Assembly (NCBI GenBank): GCA_003520105.1
Contig: DOVL01000221.1
Span: 1 to 7,439, forward strand
Origin: Lachnospiraceae bacterium
GTDB taxonomy: Bacteria; Bacillota; Clostridia; Lachnospirales; Lachnospiraceae
DNA length: 7,439 nucleotides
Direction: 5' to 3'
Shown here: positions 5,650-7,439 of the stretch, piece after piece
How the letters are laid out: each line of letters starts with the position of its first letter
How positions within the stretch are numbered: position 1 is the first letter of the stretch
Translations under genes and position numbers: made by a program
Notes under the pieces: model-generated
The model's input: the letters and a program-made list of their open reading frames with translations, nothing else
Told to the model about the DNA's origin: nothing
Databases searched by the model: none

Positions 5650-7095
5650 ATGGCAGTCAGATATTCGGGATTAAGAGAATCAAGACAAAACAGATATAAC
5701 GATCTGGGCGGCAGCAGTGTAGATATCGCCGACAGATTTGAAAAGAAATGTATAAAGAAAGCAGAGAGGAGCTTCGAGCAGGGACTTCAGTGCCAGGAGA
5801 TCAACAGCCTGCAGGCGCTGGTTTCCATAGAGGATTCACTCCTTATAGTGCATTCTCCTCAGGGATGTCTCGGATGCGTATCGGCCATGCAGGATCTCTT
5901 CAGAGTCGGTCAGATACACAGAGGCGTTAAGCACGTTAGAAACGCGAGGCTCCTTTGTACGAATCTTGATAAGAAGAGCGTTATCTTCGGAGGCGAGAAG
6001 AAGCTCCGTGATACGGTTAAGCTTGGTATAGAGAGGTATTCGCCGAGGATAGTATATGTATTTACCTCATGTGCATCAGGTATCATCGGTGATGATATTG
6101 ATGCAATATGCGGTGATCTTCAGGATGAATATCCGGAGGTGGTAATGGTACCGGTTCACTGCGAGGGCTTCAAATCCAAGATATGTGCATCAGGCTTTGA
6201 TGCGGCGCTGATAGCGATCAATAAATACATTATAAAAGGACAGAAGCAGGAGACAGAGCCTGATCTGATAAACCTGTTCGCACCGACCTCAATCAGCTAC
6301 GCTGACCAGAGGGAGATGGAACGAATGCTTGAAAACCTCGGCATGAGGGCTAATTATATTCCTTTCTACAGCAATCTGGACAAGCTGAGAAACATAACCG
6401 CAGCAACTGCTTCGACCTCTATCTGTAAGGTTTTTGCAGATGAGTTCATGAAGGAGCTGGAGGCGGATTACGGTATTCCTTACAGTCACACAGTCATGCC
6501 GATAGGAATCAGAAATACGGATAAATGGTACAGAGGCATCGCGAAGATCGTCGGTAAGGAGGAAGAAGCCGAGGGGATTATCCGAAAGGAACACGAGAGG
6601 ATCGATCCTCTGGTAAATGAGATAAGAGAGAGGCTGCAGGGCAAGAGAGTTTTCATCTGCGGTGGTACCGGAAGAAGCTTCGCTGCAGCGGCTCTTATAG
6701 ATGATTTTGGAATGAAGCTGGTAGGACTTGAAACACCGACCTACGACAGCGATGCACAGGATGATATTGAATATCTCAACAAGATCCATGGTGATTTTGT
6801 GGTTGATATAGCAAACATGCTCCCATTTGAGCAGGTCAACCTGCTGAACAGGCTCAGACCGGACTGCTTCATTGGCGTTGCGGACTGGGCCGCGAAGCTG
6901 GGACTTCCGACCACACATGTACTTGATGGCAAGAGACCGACCATGGGTTATGACGGACTGATATATCTCGGAAACAAGATAGCAGATCAGTTTGAGAATC
7001 CGGGCTTCAACGTGAAGCTCGCGGCTCACCGAAAGCTTCCTTATAAGGACAGCTGGTATCAGGAGGATGCATTCAAATATATAGTTGAAAGATAA
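5650..7095 (+). CDS. NifD-like nitrogenase component 1 family subunit
   Basis: This complete 481-residue protein belongs to the family (PF00148) that holds NifD/NifK, NifE/NifN and nitrogenase-like reductases; its length equals NifD. Cys48, Cys73 (in IVHSPQGC) and Cys141 (in FTSCASGIIGDD) match the P-cluster cysteines Cys62, Cys88 and Cys154 of Azotobacter NifD. VIFGGEKKL (111-119) and VPVHCEGF (167-174) are also family blocks. Cys259 lies 16 residues before the glycine of YGIP, exactly as NifD Cys275 does. His423 lies ten before GYDG, exactly as NifD His442 does. Both cofactor ligands therefore appear present. NifD residues Arg96, Gln191, His195 and Arg359 are replaced (Gln81, Cys179, Phe183 and probably Gly341), so N2 fixation is unlikely. 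NifE normally lacks the His, which argues against a scaffold protein. The ribosome binding site is GGGAG (5638-5642). It is the first gene after a 392-bp spacer; no nifH precedes it. The substrate is unknown. Confidence 0.93.
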   Translation: MAVRYSGLRESRQNRYNDLGGSSVDIADRFEKKCIKKAERSFEQGLQCQEINSLQALVSIEDSLLIVHSPQGCLGCVSAMQDLFRVGQIHRGVKHVRNARLLCTNLDKKSVIFGGEKKLRDTVKLGIERYSPRIVYVFTSCASGIIGDDIDAICGDLQDEYPEVVMVPVHCEGFKSKICASGFDAALIAINKYIIKGQKQETEPDLINLFAPTSISYADQREMERMLENLGMRANYIPFYSNLDKLRNITAATASTSICKVFADEFMKELEADYGIPYSHTVMPIGIRNTDKWYRGIAKIVGKEEEAEGIIRKEHERIDPLVNEIRERLQGKRVFICGGTGRSFAAAALIDDFGMKLVGLETPTYDSDAQDDIEYLNKIHGDFVVDIANMLPFEQVNLLNRLRPDCFIGVADWAAKLGLPTTHVLDGKRPTMGYDGLIYLGNKIADQFENPGFNVKLAAHRKLPYKDSWYQEDAFKYIVER

Positions 7096-7128
7096 TGAAT
7101 GTGTGAGCAGATAATATCATTTAATAAA

Positions 7129-7132
7129 GAGG
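7129..7132 (+). promoter_or_regulatory. Ribosome binding site of the NifK-like gene
   Basis: GAGG lies seven bases before ATG 7140 and 33 bases after the upstream stop. It fixes the start of a gene whose stop is outside the window. The 44-base gap (7096-7139) shows no terminator, supporting one transcript. Confidence 0.6.
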
Positions 7133-7139
7133 TAGAAAT

Positions 7140-7439
7140 ATGTCAGCAATAACAGAAAATCCGCGTGGAGGATGTGTTCTCGCGGGAATAAATTCAAATC
7201 TTTCAGCCATCGGAGGTGTCTGTCCTGTATTTCATTCGGGACCGGGCTGCTGCCTTCAGACCTCTGCCAGTGAGCAGGGACAGTCGGGTGGAAAGAATGC
7301 AGGTTTCGTATCCGGATCATCAATTCCCTGCTCGAACATGCTTGAGAAGGAGGTTGTATTTGGAGGAACCAATAAGCTCAGAACCACCGTTCAGGGCGCG
7401 GTTGATATCATAGATGCAAAAACTTTCTTCATCCTGACA
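7140..7439 (+). CDS. NifK-like nitrogenase component 1 family subunit, 3' end missing
   Basis: Exactly 100 codons are visible and no stop is reached; a full member would be about 430-520 residues. The N-terminus is short before the first cluster cysteine. Cys12 and Cys37 (in FHSGPGCC) are 25 residues apart, the same spacing as the P-cluster ligands Cys70 and Cys95 of Azotobacter NifK. EVVFGGTNKL (71-80) is the family block that follows. The window ends in FFILT, where the family normally continues with the third cluster cysteine, so that residue cannot be checked. Extra cysteines are Cys28, Cys38 and Cys64. Gene order D-like then K-like with a 44-base gap implies an alpha2beta2-type complex with the upstream product. 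It could also be a NifN-type scaffold, but its partner looks catalytic rather than NifE-like. Confidence 0.88.
   Translation, partial: MSAITENPRGGCVLAGINSNLSAIGGVCPVFHSGPGCCLQTSASEQGQSGGKNAGFVSGSSIPCSNMLEKEVVFGGTNKLRTTVQGAVDIIDAKTFFILT

Noticed and set aside
6289..7029. 246-codon open frame on the minus strand
   Set aside because: It lies wholly opposite the conserved NifD-like gene and shows no recognisable domain; it is a codon-bias shadow.
5650..7095. Assignment as NifE (cofactor scaffold) or as true NifD
   Set aside because: The His423 position argues against NifE, and the replaced Gln191/His195 positions argue against N2-fixing NifD. I left it as nitrogenase-like without a gene symbol.

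Overview
The window looks like chromosomal DNA of an anaerobic, moderately low-GC Firmicute, most likely a clostridial gut or rumen lineage such as Lachnospiraceae. This is inferred from strong AGGAGG-type ribosome binding sites, frequent AGA/AGG/ATA codons, a lipoprotein-type binding protein and clostridial-looking protein families; no marker gene fixes the taxon. All genes lie on the + strand.

Region 1 (1-4002) is a tight operon. The 3' part of a HisC-family PLP aminotransferase is followed after one base by a complete polar-amino-acid ABC importer: ATPase (790-1560), substrate-binding lipoprotein (1623-2513) and two different permeases (2580-3266 and 3283-4002). ATPase and binding protein most resemble the cystine-type (Tcy) branch of the family, so a sulfur amino acid is a reasonable but unproven substrate.

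Region 2 (4003-4210) is a gene-free spacer that begins with a 14-bp imperfect tandem repeat starting inside the permease stop codon. It is followed by an Ldh2-family NAD(P)H-dependent 2-oxoacid/2-hydroxyacid dehydrogenase (4211-5257). Aminotransferase, importer and Ldh2 enzyme could together import an amino acid, deaminate it to a 2-oxo acid and reduce that to a 2-hydroxy acid.

Region 3 (5258-5649) is a 392-bp spacer packed with inverted repeats: at least six consecutive hairpin-capable segments between 5261 and 5558. One is a probable bidirectional terminator. Another is a perfect 11-bp inverted repeat whose spacer holds a consensus TTGACA, with a third copy of its half-site next to the downstream ribosome binding site.

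Region 4 (5650-7439) is the most interesting part: two consecutive genes of the nitrogenase component 1 family (PF00148), a complete NifD-like subunit (481 aa) and the first 100 codons of a NifK-like subunit cut by the window edge. P-cluster-type cysteines are in register with NifD and NifK. The NifD-like protein also keeps residues at the positions of both FeMo-cofactor ligands (Cys259, His423), yet lacks the residues NifD uses around the cofactor for N2 reduction; the Gln191 position is a cysteine. This points to a nitrogenase-like reductase with a large metallocluster and another substrate. No NifH, NifB or other maturation gene is visible, so a reductase partner would have to be downstream or elsewhere.
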